Shown here: one piece after another, positions 35,409 to 46,314 of the stretch
How the letters are laid out: the number at the start of each line of letters is the position of its first letter
Position numbering within the stretch: position 1 is the first letter of the stretch
Source: Piliocolobus tephrosceles
Lineage: Eukaryota > Chordata > Mammalia > Primates > Cercopithecidae
Reading direction: 5' to 3'
Assembly: GCF_002776525.5 (NCBI RefSeq)
Contig: NC_045436.1
Coordinates: forward strand, 50,017,313 to 50,081,312
DNA length: 64,000 nt
The notes under the pieces: model-generated
Databases searched by the model: none
Told to the model about the DNA's origin: nothing
What the model saw: only the letters and a program-made list of their open reading frames with translations
Translations under genes and position numbers: made by a program

Positions 35409-36591
35409 CAATCCATTAGGGTATTGGGAAGAACGTGGTTTGCAAGAACACAGCAACATCAGTGGATGCCTTTTGGATGGTGATGGCCTTGTGCTACTGC
35501 CTGCAGCTGATGAGCCTGGTGGGGAACATGCTGCGTTTGCTACCTGCCTTTGTGTGCACGTGAACCAACCAATTTCGAAGCACTAAGCAGGAGTGGTGAT
35601 GATCTGCGACACCTGCATCTACTCAGGTAGCCTGCTGAGCCCCAGCCATAGCTGGATCTGTGACGAGCTCATGGGCAGCAGGGGCCTGACACAATGGGGA
35701 CCTACATCATGGACCTACTGACCCACCCGACCTTCTGGAGAGCTGAGAAGGTGCACACACCGCTCAAGACATACATGAGGCAGAATGCTACCATCTGTGG
35801 CATCCGGCATGTCACCAGTAATGATTCTGTTTCAAAAAAAATAAAAAACTGCCCTGCAAAACAGGATTCAACACTGTGTAAAAGAAGGAAACAACCTCAC
35901 AACATCAGGATACTAAGCAATGTAACATTTACCACTATACAATAAAAAATTACTAGACACATGAAGATTCAACAAAATGTGATCCATACCAGAAGAAAAA
36001 TCAGTTCAATAGAAACAGGATCAGAAATGACAGAGATCATGGAATTAGCGGGAAAAAAAGCCATTAAAACAGCTATTACTAATATAACTAAGAATTTACA
36101 AGAAAACATGAACATAAGAAAAGTTGAAGATATGAAAAACAAATGTAACTTTTAGATATGTAATATCTGAAAAAAATTTAAATCACTGTAGGAGTTTAAA
36201 GCAAATTTAATGTAGAAGAAAAATTGGTGACCTTGAAGCATAGCAATGGAAGCTATTCAAGCTGTAGCACACAGAGAAAAATATACCGGAAAGCCAAACG
36301 GCTATGAGTGTCTGCAGAAATAACCTTCAATAGATGTGCAACTCCAAGGACTATAGGTAGTGGAATTGGCAGATATGAAAAGTATAGAATTTCTGTGTTC
36401 CAAATGTTTTAAAAGGTAAAGGATGTTGTTATAAAGATGAGCAAGAGATTACCAGGAATGAACAGACAGGTTGGAAGGTAGGTGGAGATGGGGAGATGCT
36501 CTAGAAATATAAAATATAATTGTTAGAATAACAAGACTCAATGGAAAGGTTAAAGAGCAAATTTGATACAGATGAAGAGAGAATTAATAAA

Positions 36592-36895
36592 TGAAGCCAC
36601 TGCGGTGGCTCATGCCTATAATCCCAGCACTTTGGGAGGCCGAGGTAAGACGATCACTTGAGGCTAGGAGTTCGAGACCAACTTGGACAACATGGTGAGA
36701 CCCTGTCTCTACCAAAAAAATTTAAAAATTAGCTGGGCATGGTAGTGCATTCCTGTAGTCCTAGCTTATCAAAAGGCTAAAGCAGAGCATGACTTGAACC
36801 CAGGAGTTTGAGGCTTCAGAGTGCTATGATTATGCCAGAGTGCTATGATTACTCCAGCTTGGGCGACAGAGTGAGACCTTGTCTCTTAAAAAATA
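36592..36895 (+). repeat. Alu element (old)
   Basis: 'actgcggtggctcatgcctat' to 'gagaccttgtctcttaaaa'. A 16-base 'agagtgctatgattatgcc'-like stretch is locally duplicated near 36820-36850. Confidence 0.9.
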
Positions 36896-36926
36896 AATGA
36901 GAAGATATCTTTAAAAATTACCTGGA

Positions 36927-37240
36927 GGCCGGGCGCGGTGGCTCAAGCCTGTAATCCCAGCACTTTGGGAGGCCGAGACGGGTGGATCACAAGGTCAGGA
37001 GTTCGAGACCATCCTGGCTAACACGCTGAAACCCCATCTCTACTAAAAATACAAAAAACTAGCCGGGCGAGGTGGCGGGTGCCTGTAGTCCCAGCTACTC
37101 AGGAGGCTGAGGCAGGAGAATGGCGTAAACCGGGAGGCGGAGCTTGCAGTGAGCTGAGATCCAGCCACTGCACTCCAGCCTGGGCGACAGAGTGAGACTC
37201 CGTCTCAAAAAAAAAAAAATTAAAAAAATTAAAAAAAATA
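36927..37240 (+). repeat. Young Alu, AluYR-like
   Basis: Carries 'gctcaagcctgtaatcccag', 'aactagccgggcgaggtggc' and 'gcgtaaaccgggaggcgg'. Target duplication 'aaaattacctggag' flanks it (36914-36927 and 37241-37254). Few substitutions. Confidence 0.93.
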
Positions 37241-37379
37241 AAAATTACCTGGAGTATACTAAGGAGAGGCAAGGAAGTAAAAATATGAAAACAATATTAA
37301 GAGATGGAAGCTTGGATAAGAAAGTCACACATATGACTAATTGAAATCTCAGAAAGAAAAGAAGAGGCAATATTCCCTG

Positions 37380-37810
37380 CCACCCCCCCCAATATTTTGT
37401 GAAATTGTTCAAACATACAGAAAAGTTGAAAGAATTATAGAGTGAACTTTTACATTTACCAATTAATTCTAGAACATTTTGTTATATTTACTATATCATA
37501 TAGGTATTCACTTATCCATCCATCAGTCCTATTTTGTATGCATTTCAAAGTAAGTTGTAGACATCACCACTAAACATTTTACTATGTTCATCATTAGTAT
37601 TCAATATTGTTTTATAGCTTTTCTGTATTTAAAATGTGCATATAATAAAATGCACAGATCTTAAGTGCAACATTTGATCAATTTTTACAAGTGGATACAC
37701 CTGTGTAACACAAACTATCAAAAAAAAAATATATACTGCTCTTCAGAAAGTTCCCTTAAGCCCCTTACTAGTCAATCCCTGCCCTTTACCTCCCACTGGT
37801 AAGAAGTGTT
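37380..37810. other. Unclassified AT-rich sequence, possibly L1 3' UTR
   Basis: 'acatacagaaaagttgaaag' to 'ctcccactggtaagaagtg'. Resembles an old L1-type 3' region; not certain. Confidence 0.4.
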
Positions 37811-38215
37811 CTAATGAGAGGTATCATTTAGATAAATAGTGCTGTGATTTTTGCAAAAATGATGAAAAAAATGAATTACCAGATCCTAGGAATCACAGCA
37901 TAATGAAAGCAGGATACATAAACAGAAATATATGACATTATATAAAGAAATGGCAGAACTCATAAGATCTTACAAGCAGCTAGAAAGGGCAGATCACTTG
38001 CAAAAGAACAGCAGTGAAAATGACAGTGAATTTATTATCAGCATCAATGGAAACCAGAAGTTAATGGAATAATATCTTTCAAGTGCCGAAAGATAATGGT
38101 CAACTAGAATTATGTACTTGCCCAGACTACCTTTTAAGAACAAAAGTGAAATAGAGACATTTAAAGATAAGTGATAATTGAGAGTTTAGCTCAGAGATAT
38201 GCATGAAACTCCTAA

Positions 38216-38785
38216 ATGACACATAGTCATGCACTACATGACAAAGTTTTGATCTATAACAGACCACGTATACAATGCTGGTCCAGTAAGATTATATTGG
38301 CTGAGTATTGCTAATCCAAAAATCCAAAATCCAAAATACTTCAAAATTCGAAATTTTTTGAGTGCCAACATGATACTCAAAGGAAATGTTCCTTGGAGCA
38401 TTTCTTTGGATTTTCAGGTTAGGGATGCTCAACACCAAGTATCATGCAAATATTCCAAAAAAAAAAAAAAATTCAAAACCAAAATTTTCTTGTCCTAAGC
38501 ATTTAGGGTTAGGGATACTCAGCCTGTAATACTGTATTTTTACTGGACCTTTTCTATGTTTAGATATATAAATACTTACTGTATTACAGTTGCCTATTCA
38601 TTACAGTAATATGCTATACAGGTTTGTAGCCTAGGAGCAGTAGGCTATGCCATGTGTAGTAGGCTATACCATCTAGGTTTGTGTAAGTACACTCTGTGGT
38701 TTGCACAATGATGAAATCGCTTAAGGACACATTTCACCTTTCTCAGAATGTATCCCATCATTAAGTGATGTGTGGCTGTAGTTGA
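38216..38785. repeat. Tigger-type DNA transposon with a second one nested inside
   Basis: The outer element has ends 'agtcatgcactacatgac' and 'cattaagtgatgtgtggct', each bounded by TA. Its middle includes 'ctatgtttagatata' and 'tttgtagcctaggagcag', as in the copy at 27839-28138. The inner element is at about 38297-38530 (next entry). Confidence 0.72.
38297..38530. repeat. Nested Tigger-type element
   Basis: Imperfect inverted ends: 'ctgagtattgctaatccaaa' at the left and 'gggttagggatactcagcct' at the right. Middle words are 'gagtgccaacatgatactca'. Confidence 0.7.
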
Positions 38786-38799
38786 GAGATAGTATTTTA

Positions 38800-39035
38800 C
38801 AGGAGTTAAGAATATGCACTTTGGAGACTCCATAGGTGTGAATCCCTGTTCTACTATTTGCTAGCTGTGGAACATTGGACAAGTGAGTTAACACCTCTGT
38901 GCTTCAGGCTTTTGTTTTTGTTTTTTCTCACTTGTAAAATTTTGACCATAATTGTATTCACTTCATGGAATTGTTATGAGGATTAAATGAACTAATATAA
39001 AATAAAGCACTTAGAACCAAACCTGGAATATAAGT
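38800..39035 (+). repeat. MIR element
   Basis: 'aatatgcactttggagactc', 'ttgctagctgtggaacattg' and 'ttgttatgaggattaaatga' are in MIR order. Confidence 0.78.
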
Positions 39036-39359
39036 GCTTTGTTAAGTCAGAACTTTAAAAAAGGAAATTATCATAGAAGAATGGTCTGAAGTACAAAACA
39101 GAATGGTGAGTGAATAAAATGGTGAACAAGCTTGTCAGTCCAAACATTAATCAGTCTAGAAAAATAAGGTCTGATTTGTGAAGTTTTGAACTAATGCCTT
39201 CAATAACAATAGCATGTAGGCATTTGGGGAGGGGTCAATGTAATTAAAATTATTCTAAGATCATTGCTTCGTTTGGAAGGAAGGTTAAGATATGTTTGCC
39301 TTTACATTTTGTTAAGTTAGACACTTATAAAGTGCAGGGACAGTTGTAAAAAAAGGAAT

Positions 39360-39481
39360 AGGCCGGGCGCGGTGGCTCAAGCCTGTAATCCCGGGAGGCG
39401 GAGCTTGCAGTGAGCTGAGATCCGGCCACTGCACTCCAGCCTGGGCGACAGAGCAAGACTCCGTCTCCAAAAAAAAAAAAA
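39360..39481 (+). repeat. Young Alu with large internal deletion
   Basis: The first 35 bases ('ggccgggcgcggtggctcaa' to 'tgtaatccc') join directly to 'gggaggcggagcttgcag', losing about 180 bases. It ends with an A-tail and is flanked by 'aaaaaaaggaa' on both sides. Confidence 0.93.
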
Positions 39482-39541
39482 GGAAATAAATGGAATTTTA
39501 AAAATCTAATCATAAAAGCAGTTTTTTAAAAATGCAAAAAC

Positions 39542-39837
39542 AGGCCGGGCACAGTGGCTAACGCCTGTGATCCCAGCACTTTGGGAGGTCGAGGCAGGCA
39601 GATTACGAGGTCAAGAGATTGAGACCATCCTGGCTAACATGGTGAAACCCCGTCTCTACTAACAATACAAAAAATTAGCCAGGCATGGTGGTGGGCACCT
39701 GTAGTCCCAGCTACTGGGGAGGCTGAGGCAGGAGAATGGCGTGAACCTGGGAGGTGGAGCTTGCAGTGAGTGGAGATCGCGCCACTGCACTCCAGCCTGG
39801 GTGACAGAGCGAGACTCTGTCTCAAAAAAAAAAAAAC
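39542..39837 (+). repeat. Alu element, Y-like
   Basis: 'ggccgggcacagtggctaacg' to the A-tail at 39824-39836. Confidence 0.95.
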
Positions 39838-40290
39838 CAAAAACATTGGGGCTATAAAAATAGTAGCTCAGAGAAAGCAAGGCAAATATAAACAAACAAG
39901 TAAGGTGTATAAAGAAATCCAACAATATCAAGAATCACAATAAACATAAATGTATGACATTTACCAATTAAAAGACAGTTTGTCAGACTGAAATGAAAAG
40001 AAAAATCTAGCTGTATGACATATACAAGAATCTGAAAACATACAGGCGAAACAGTAGAAGATAAGAGATAGAAAAACATACACTAGGCAGATCTTAATAC
40101 AGAGAATTCACATATATATATTAATATCAGAAAAAGGATTTTAAGACAAAAAAGGTTATTAGAATAAAAAGGTCATTACCTACTGATAAAAGGTTGAATT
40201 CACCAGAAAAACAGAAAAATTCTAATCCAGTTTGTAACTAATAAAATGGACTTAAGCTATATACAGCAAAAAATGTTAGAACTATAGGAG
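39838..40290 (+). mobile_element. Old LINE-1 fragment
   Basis: 'ctagctgtatgacatatac', 'ggcagatcttaatacagag' and 'aaaaaggtcattacctactg' fit an old L1 ORF2 region. Similar L1-like sequence may also occupy 39060-39350. Confidence 0.55.
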
Positions 40291-40880
40291 GTGGCAAATT
40301 TCTATGCAGCTCTCTCAGTTCTTGATAGATTAAGCAAACAAAAACCAGTGCGTTGGTCTAGGACCTGGGAATACAGAAGTGAACAGGGAGACTATCACCT
40401 GCATGCTAGTGGGAAGATAAATTAACAAAAATGTCAAGTTTTGGATAATGATAAATGAATGAAGAAAATAAAATCAAATATAAAGGTAGAATCTGATGGG
40501 AAGAGGTGGTTATTTTATGAGGGTGGTTAAGGGAAGGCTTCCTTGAAGAGGTGCCATTTATGCAGACACATGAATTAGTTGAGGGAGACATTAGTTGAGG
40601 GGAACATTTTTTCAGACAAAAGGAAAAGCAACTGGAAAGACCTTGAGGCAAAAATGAGTTTCACATAATGCAAATATACATATTTAGCTTTTTGAATCTG
40701 CTTAGAATGTCTTTTCCCCCAATTTTAAGTAGAATGTAGAAACCTTACTACCATACAGGTCCACTTATCCTCTACCCCTTACATTAGAGTTGTCATGAAT
40801 TACATCTACATACGTTGAAAACCCCGTCAGACAATGGTACAGTTTTTATTTTCAACCATCAAATATATTTTTAAAGAACT
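40291..40880. other. Unclassified sequence, possible old interspersed repeat
   Basis: 'gaatacagaagtgaacaggg' and 'aagggaaggcttccttgaag' are typical words of an ancient repeat I cannot name with confidence. Confidence 0.4.
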
Positions 40881-40883
40881 TAG

Positions 40884-41285
40884 TACCCGTCAGTGATAGA
40901 CTGGATAAAGAAAATGTGGCACATATACACCATGGAATGCTATGCAGCCATAAAAAAGGATGAGTTCATGTCCTTTGCAGGGACATGGATGAAGCTGGAA
41001 ACCATCATTCTCAGCAAACTAACACAGGAACAGAACAGCAAACACCACATGTTCTCACTCATAAGTGGGAGCTGAACAATGAGAATGTATGGACACGGGG
41101 AGGGGAACATCACACATCGGGGCCTGTTGGGGGATGGGGGACTAGGGGAGGGATAGCATTAGGAGAGACAATGTAGATGACGGGTTGATGGGTGCAGCAA
41201 ACCACCATGGCATGTGTATACCTATGTAACAAACCTGCACGTTCTGCACATGTATCCCAGAACTTAAAGTATAATTTTTTTAAAA
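40884..41285 (+). mobile_element. 5'-truncated L1PA 3' end
   Basis: From 'agtacccgtcagtgatagac' through 'caccatggaatgctatgcag' and 'gttctcactcataagtggg' to 'acttaaagtataattttttt'. Few differences from L1PA as I recall it, so younger than the other L1s here. Confidence 0.9.
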
Positions 41286-42118
41286 AAAGAGGAGAATAGG
41301 AGAATAGATTACTATTTTTACACAGATATTTACCATTTCTGGTGCTCTTCATTCATTCCTGATGTTTCAGGTTTCCTTCTGGTATCATTTCCCTTTGTCT
41401 GAAGAATTTTCTTTAGCAATTCTTTTAGAACAGCTCTGCTAGAAATGAATTCTTTTAGTTTGTCTTCATATGAGAATGCCATTATTTCATCTCAATTCCT
41501 GATGGATATTTTCACTAGATGTAGTATTCTGTGTTGACACTTTCAGAGCTTTAAAATTATTGTATCACTTCTGTGGTTTGCGTGGATCCTGCTGAGAGAT
41601 TTGCTGTGATTCACATTGTTTGTGTGTAGGTAGTACTTTCAATTTCTCTAGCTGCTTCCAAGGTTTTTTTCTTTGTCTTCATTTTTCAGCATTTTGATTA
41701 TGATGTATTTGGTTATAAATTTATGTGTTCATCCTGTTTGGGGTTTGTTGAACTTCTTGAATCTGTAGATTTGTCTTTTGCCAAATGCGAGACCTTTTCT
41801 TCCATTATTCTAAATTTTTCAGCGCATTTTGTCAGTATCCGAGAGGTCTCTGAGATTCTACTCATTGTTTTTTCAAATCTTTTTTCTCTCTGCTGTTAAG
41901 ATTGGTTAATTTTTATTGATCTATTTACAAGTTCATTGACTCTGTCGTGTTTACCTTGCTATTGAAACCATCCAGTGAATTTTTTTTTAATGTTGGCTAT
42001 TGTATTTTTCAGTTCTGAAATATCCATTTGATTCTTCTTTATGTCTTCTATTTCTTTGCTGATACTTTCTATTTTTTATATTGGCTTCAAAAATGCTTGT
42101 GATTGCTTGTAGGAGAAA

Positions 42119-42635
42119 TGTTATAACAAAGTCAAGAACTTCGGAGGGTCTGAGATTTTACCTTACTTGCAAGTTAACGAGTTAGGTTGCCACAATTTCA
42201 TGAATAGTGACAGAAGACACGAGACTCTGGGTCAGAGATAAAGGACAGTTTATTACCCACACGAGTAGCAGGAGGCAGAGTATCAGCATTTAACCCAGTT
42301 TTCTGAGCCTCAGTTCCCACACAGTGATGCTGTGAGGCCTGGTGATACCTGTATATGTTGTGGGATTTGTTATAGAAGAACTCTGTGGGAAACACCAGTC
42401 TTTGATAAAGGGCCAGTAAACCTGCCCAGCCTTGTCCTGGAGAGAGACATTATCTTTTTTTTAATCCTGGAAGGAAAAAACATCTGTCCTTGTTCCCAAA
42501 GGAAGACATTCTATCTTCCAAGGATGTTTGCTGTACAAACAGCTAAAAAAGATAGTTCAGAGAAAAAGCTGTTAATGCCTTTGCCTAGAACACATGTGGA
42601 AATGCAAGAGATCTATGAAGAATAGTCTCCTAACA
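42119..42635 (-). mobile_element. Solo LTR, family unknown
   Basis: On the minus strand it starts TGTTAGGAGACTATTC and ends GACTTTGTTATAACA, so TG...CA over 517 bp. It splits an L1. No clear target duplication seen. Confidence 0.6.
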
Positions 42636-42865
42636 AATATTAATAGTTGCTTTAAAACCTTCATCAGATAATTTTATAATCTGTGTTATCTCAGCATTGT
42701 CCTTTTTTTCCCTATATGAATTGAGATTTTCCTGTTGTTTTTTTTTTTTTTTTTTTTTTTTGTATGCTTTGTAATTTTGGACTGTACTGTATTATGGATA
42801 TTTTGGATATTCTGTTTTGAGATGCTGGATCTTATTTAAATCCTATTAAGAATGTTGATATTTTT

Positions 42866-43166
42866 GGCCAGGCGCGGTGGCTCAAGCCTGTAATCCCAGC
42901 ACTTTGGGAGGCCGAGAGGGGCGGATCACGAGGTCAGGAGATGGAGACCATCCTGGCTAACAAGGTGAAACCCCGTCTCTACTAAAAATACAAAAAACTA
43001 GCCGGGCGAGGTGGCGGCACCTGTAGTCCCAACTACTCGGGAGGCTGAGGCAGGAGAATGGCGTGAACCCGGGAGGCAGAGCTTGCAGTGAGCTGAGATC
43101 CGGCCACTGCACTCCAGCCTGGGTGACAGAGCGAGACTCCGTCTCAAAACAAAACAAAAAAAAAAA
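42866..43166 (+). repeat. Young Alu, AluYR-like
   Basis: Has 'gctcaagcctgtaatcccag', 'actagccgggcgaggtggc' and 'gagatccggccactgc'. Perfect target duplication 'gttgatattttt(g)' at 42854-42866 and 43167-43179. Confidence 0.95.
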
Positions 43167-43200
43167 GTTGATATTTTTGTTTTAGCAGGCAGTCAAGCTG

Positions 43201-43438
43201 GGTAGGTTCCTGCCACAAGTTCAGACTAGTCTTCTCTAGGTGAAAAAGCACATAATGATATTCATATCCACCTCCCAAACCCCAGTGTGTATTAAATTCC
43301 TGGGTAATAAACCTAGAGGGGCCTTCTTCCTCCTCCCAAAGGAAATTCACTTACATTTCAAGATAATGAATAATTTCTCTCCTGAATGGGAGGAATGGGT
43401 AGGTCACCAGCAACTTTGATAAAAGCTTGGAGTCTTCT
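43201..43438. other. Unclassified sequence
   Basis: No gene or confident repeat; may be L1-derived. Confidence 0.4.
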
Positions 43439-43456
43439 AAATTTAAGATTCTTCTC

Positions 43457-43778
43457 CAGCCAGGCGCGGTGGCTCAAGCCTGTAATCCCAGCACTTTGGG
43501 AGGACGAGATGGGCGGATCACGAGGTCAGGAGATGGAGACCATCCTGGCGAACACGGTGAAAACCCCGTCTCTACTAAAAAATACAAAAAAAAAAACTAA
43601 CCGGGCGAGGTGGCGGGCGCCTGTAGTCCCAGCTACTCGGGAGGCTGAGGCGGGAGAATGGCGTAAACCCGGGAGGCGGAGCTTGCAGTGAGCTTAGATC
43701 CGGCCACTGCACTCCAGCCTGGGTGACAGAGCGAGACTCCGTCTCAACAACAAAAAAAGAAAAAAACAAAAAAAGAAA
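43457..43778 (+). repeat. Young Alu, AluYR-like
   Basis: 'gccaggcgcggtggctcaag', 'accgggcgaggtggcgggcg' and 'gcgtaaacccgggaggcgg'. Target duplication 'aaatttaagattcttctcc' at 43439-43457 and 43778-43796. Confidence 0.95.
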
Positions 43779-43799
43779 AATTTAAGATTCTTCTCCTGT

Positions 43800-44129
43800 G
43801 ATACAACCCACTGCACGGGAAACATCTGTTGCCTTATGGAAAATAGGGCATGGGAAATGACACAAGGTGTTGTAAATGCTTTGTGCTTTCAGTAACAAAT
43901 CTTTTACGGCCCAGTAGTCTGGTGTCTTCTGGCAGTATGTGTATATGAAACTGTGGCAAGCTAACCTATTAGCTTGCAAGAGGGACAAAATCTAAGACAC
44001 TTCACAGTTTCTGACTTAACAGGGGAGAGTGGCAGGATGTGAAGGTGAAGAAGCAGGCAGGGCAAATCACGTAGCACCAGCCATAGCTAAGGTAATAGAT
44101 GAATTGTTAAAGTTAAATATAATGACAGC
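43800..44129. other. Unclassified sequence
   Basis: No gene seen; possibly an old LTR fragment. Confidence 0.4.
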
Positions 44130-44432
44130 TGGCCAGTCGCGGTGGCTCACACCTGTAATCCTAGCACTTCAGGAGGCCAAGGCGGGCAGATCACAAGGTC
44201 AGGAGATCGAGACCACCCTGGCTAAAATAGTGAAACTCTGTCTCAACTAAAAATACAAAAAATTAGCTGGGCATGGTGGCAGGTGCCTGTAGTCCCAGCT
44301 ACTTGGGAGACTGAGGCAGGAGAATCGCTTGAGCCCAGGAGGCAGAACTTGCAGTGAGTTGAGATTGCAACACTGCACTCCAGCCTATGTGACAGAGCGA
44401 GACTCCATCTCAAAAAAAAATAATAATAATAA
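44130..44432 (+). repeat. Alu element with (AAT)n tail
   Basis: 'ggccagtcgcggtggctcac' to 'aaaaaaaaataataataataat'. Target word 'aatgacagc(t/a)g' on both sides. Confidence 0.94.
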
Positions 44433-44836
44433 TGACAGCAGTAGCAGTGGAAAGGAAAACAAGACACTGCATGCTAAGAAGCCCTTCTGCGATGAGGGTG
44501 AAAGACCAGGAGGACAATAGATGACTGTACAAAAAAAGGAGAATGGATATGGTCAAGGAAACTGGAATTTTCAAAGGAGAAAAAAGGTCTGGAATTGACA
44601 GTGGGAAATAAGCAGGACACCTACCTCATCTCTAGGCTCCTTTGGTAAGTGGGTTGAGTAATTTTTAAAAGCAGACACAATTTGAGAGTATTGTAGGGAA
44701 AGCAACATTATTAGGAGATGGATAGGTTTTGGTTAGAGTAAGAAAATGAAAGGAATGTTTAGAAAAGGTATTAAAGATTAGGGAATTTGACTGATGACAG
44801 TACAATGGAAGGGTCAACACAGATTAAGAGGAGGGG
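44433..44836. other. Unique sequence
   Basis: No gene or confident repeat seen. Confidence 0.45.
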
Positions 44837-44837
44837 G

Positions 44838-45133
44838 AGGCTGGGCACAGGGGCTCATGCCTGTAATCCCAGCACCTTGGGAGGTCGAGTCAGGCAGATC
44901 ACCTGAGGTGAGGAGTTCGAGACCAGCCTGGCCAACATGGTGAAACCCCGTCTCTACTAAAATACAAAAATTAGCTGGGTGTGGTGGCTCATGCCTGTAA
45001 TCCCAGCTACTTGGGAGGCTGAGGCAGGAGAATTGCTTGAACCCGGGTGGAAGAGGTTGCAGTGAGACAAGATTACACCACTGCACTCCAGCGTGGGCGA
45101 CAGAGCAAGACTCTGTCTCAAAAAAAAAAAAGA
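44838..45133 (+). repeat. Alu element
   Basis: 'ggctgggcacaggggctcatg' to an A-tail at 45120-45131. Confidence 0.95.
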
Positions 45134-45765
45134 AAGAATAGAAAAGAAAGGAATGGGAAATTAGGCTAGATTAGAGCAAAGCATGATGGTGTTACAATTC
45201 TGTACAATGGACTTTAAAAGACTCAGGTAGGCAAATGAGGTATGACAAGGTTATTTCTATTTTTTTTAAAAAAAAGGTCTCATTATATCTCTTGGGATTG
45301 TTCTTTTAAGCAGTTTGTGGTGTGTTAGTATAATCTCTTGGAATTGTTCTCTTAGGCAGTTTATAAAGCAGGTGGATATTGTGATGGGGTCGGGGGTAGA
45401 TTTACCAGGATCACACTCAGCTCTGTGTGCCTCTAAAATCCAGCTGGAGTTGTGACATCTGGGAGGAACTCTGGATGTGTTATTTAAATCCAGGAACACT
45501 GGGAATTTTAGAGGCTTTCTTTATAGTCTTAAGTCTTTGGTGTTGCTGCCACGGGACAGGCAATCTCCAGGAGCTTGGAAATCCTGCTGTGACTGGGAAA
45601 GAGCATAGTGATATAAATAAATATCTACCAGGAAAACCTAAGAAAAGCAACATCACTTTAGGTGTCTCCTCAAACTTCAACTCATCAGAGGGGGCTTATT
45701 TTAATACACTATCTGAAAGAGTATCTTTCCTGGTCACTTTCCATCCTCCTTTCTATGCTTTTCCC
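45134..45765. other. Unique sequence
   Basis: No gene seen. A longer frame at 45427-45834 (135 codons) has no recognisable family and runs into an L2 relic. Two similar words ('atctcttgggattgttcttt' and 'atctcttggaattgttctct') occur 47 bases apart at 45286 and 45333. Confidence 0.45.
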
Positions 45766-45769
45766 CACC

Positions 45770-45935
45770 ACTACTTCCTTAGCACTTATCACCACCTTTC
45801 CTATATTTCTCTGTTTAGTATTTCCTCTCAGTAGGATATAAAGACCTGGAGAACAGATGTTTTACTGCTATTTCCAGGACCCTGAATAGCATTTGGCACA
45901 TTGTACACACTCAATAAATATTTGTAGAGTGGATG
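45770..45935 (+). repeat. L2 3' end
   Basis: 'ggatataaagacctggagaa', 'ttggcacattgtacacactc', 'aataaatatttgtagagtgg' in L2 order. Confidence 0.72.
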
Positions 45936-46010
45936 AATAGATAAACTGAAGAATATTAGAACCATTAAGCAAGTCTAGTAATGTGACCAATTAAAAAATC
46001 AGTGATTCTG

Positions 46011-46308
46011 CTGGGCATGGTGGCTCATGCCTGTAATCCCAGCACTTTGGGAGGCTGAGGCGGGCGGAACATCTGAGGTCAGGAGCTCAAGATCAGCCTG
46101 GCAATCAAGGTGAAACCCCGTCTCTACTAAAAATACAAAATTTAGCTGGGTGTAGTGGCATGCGCCTGTAATCCCAGCTACTTGGGAGGCTGAGGCAGGA
46201 GAATCACTTGAACTCAGGTGGCAAAGGTTGCAGTGAGTCGACATTGCACCACTGCACTCCAGCCTGGGCTACAGAGTGAGACCCTGTCTCAAAACAAAAC
46301 AAAACAAA
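46011..46308 (+). repeat. Alu element
   Basis: 'gctgggcatggtggctcatg' to a (CAAAA)n tail. Confidence 0.95.
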
Positions 46309-46314
46309 AACCAA

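Larger units (their letters stand above)
34126..35823 (+). pseudogene. GFOD2P: GFOD2 processed pseudogene, split and 3'-truncated
   Basis: GFOD2 is an oxidoreductase-like protein of the Gfo/Idh/MocA family. The retrocopy has 5' UTR-like sequence (34126-34390), then the start region ATGAAGATG at 34391 reading MKMPPGVGLFGTGSS and LLRAEGFTGETLWGKTEEEA, then a frameshift. The copy is interrupted at about 34637, where the GFOD2 'gctctaggtattgggaag' region is broken. It resumes at about 35417 (nucleotides for IGKNVV, LMSLVGNVLR and the later stretch MGTYIMDLLTH at 35694). It ends at about 35823 within the coding region, followed by an A-rich stretch. Introns are absent, and stops and frameshifts are numerous. 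The family assignment rests on many matching words recalled from human GFOD2. The last letter of the symbol only marks it as a pseudogene. Confidence 0.85.
35830..38215 (+). mobile_element. Old LINE-1 (L1M-type) ORF1-region fragments
   Basis: 'accagaagaaaaatcagttc', 'acagagatcatggaattagc' and the later 'catcaatggaaaccagaag' follow an old L1 ORF1 region. Two Alus (36592-36895, 36927-37240) and an unrelated-looking stretch (37380-37810) interrupt it. Confidence 0.65.
41330..43200 (-). mobile_element. Old LINE-1 (5'/ORF1 region), antisense
   Basis: Words 'gaacagctctgctagaaatg', 'gtttgttgaacttcttgaat' and 'tgaaatatccatttgattct' are the reverse of an L1M/HAL1-type 5' region. Interrupted by a solo LTR (42119-42635) and an Alu (42866-43166). 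Confidence 0.7.

Noticed and set aside
45427..45834. 135-codon plus-strand frame
   Set aside because: No recognisable domain, runs into an L2 relic, and no splice or promoter context.
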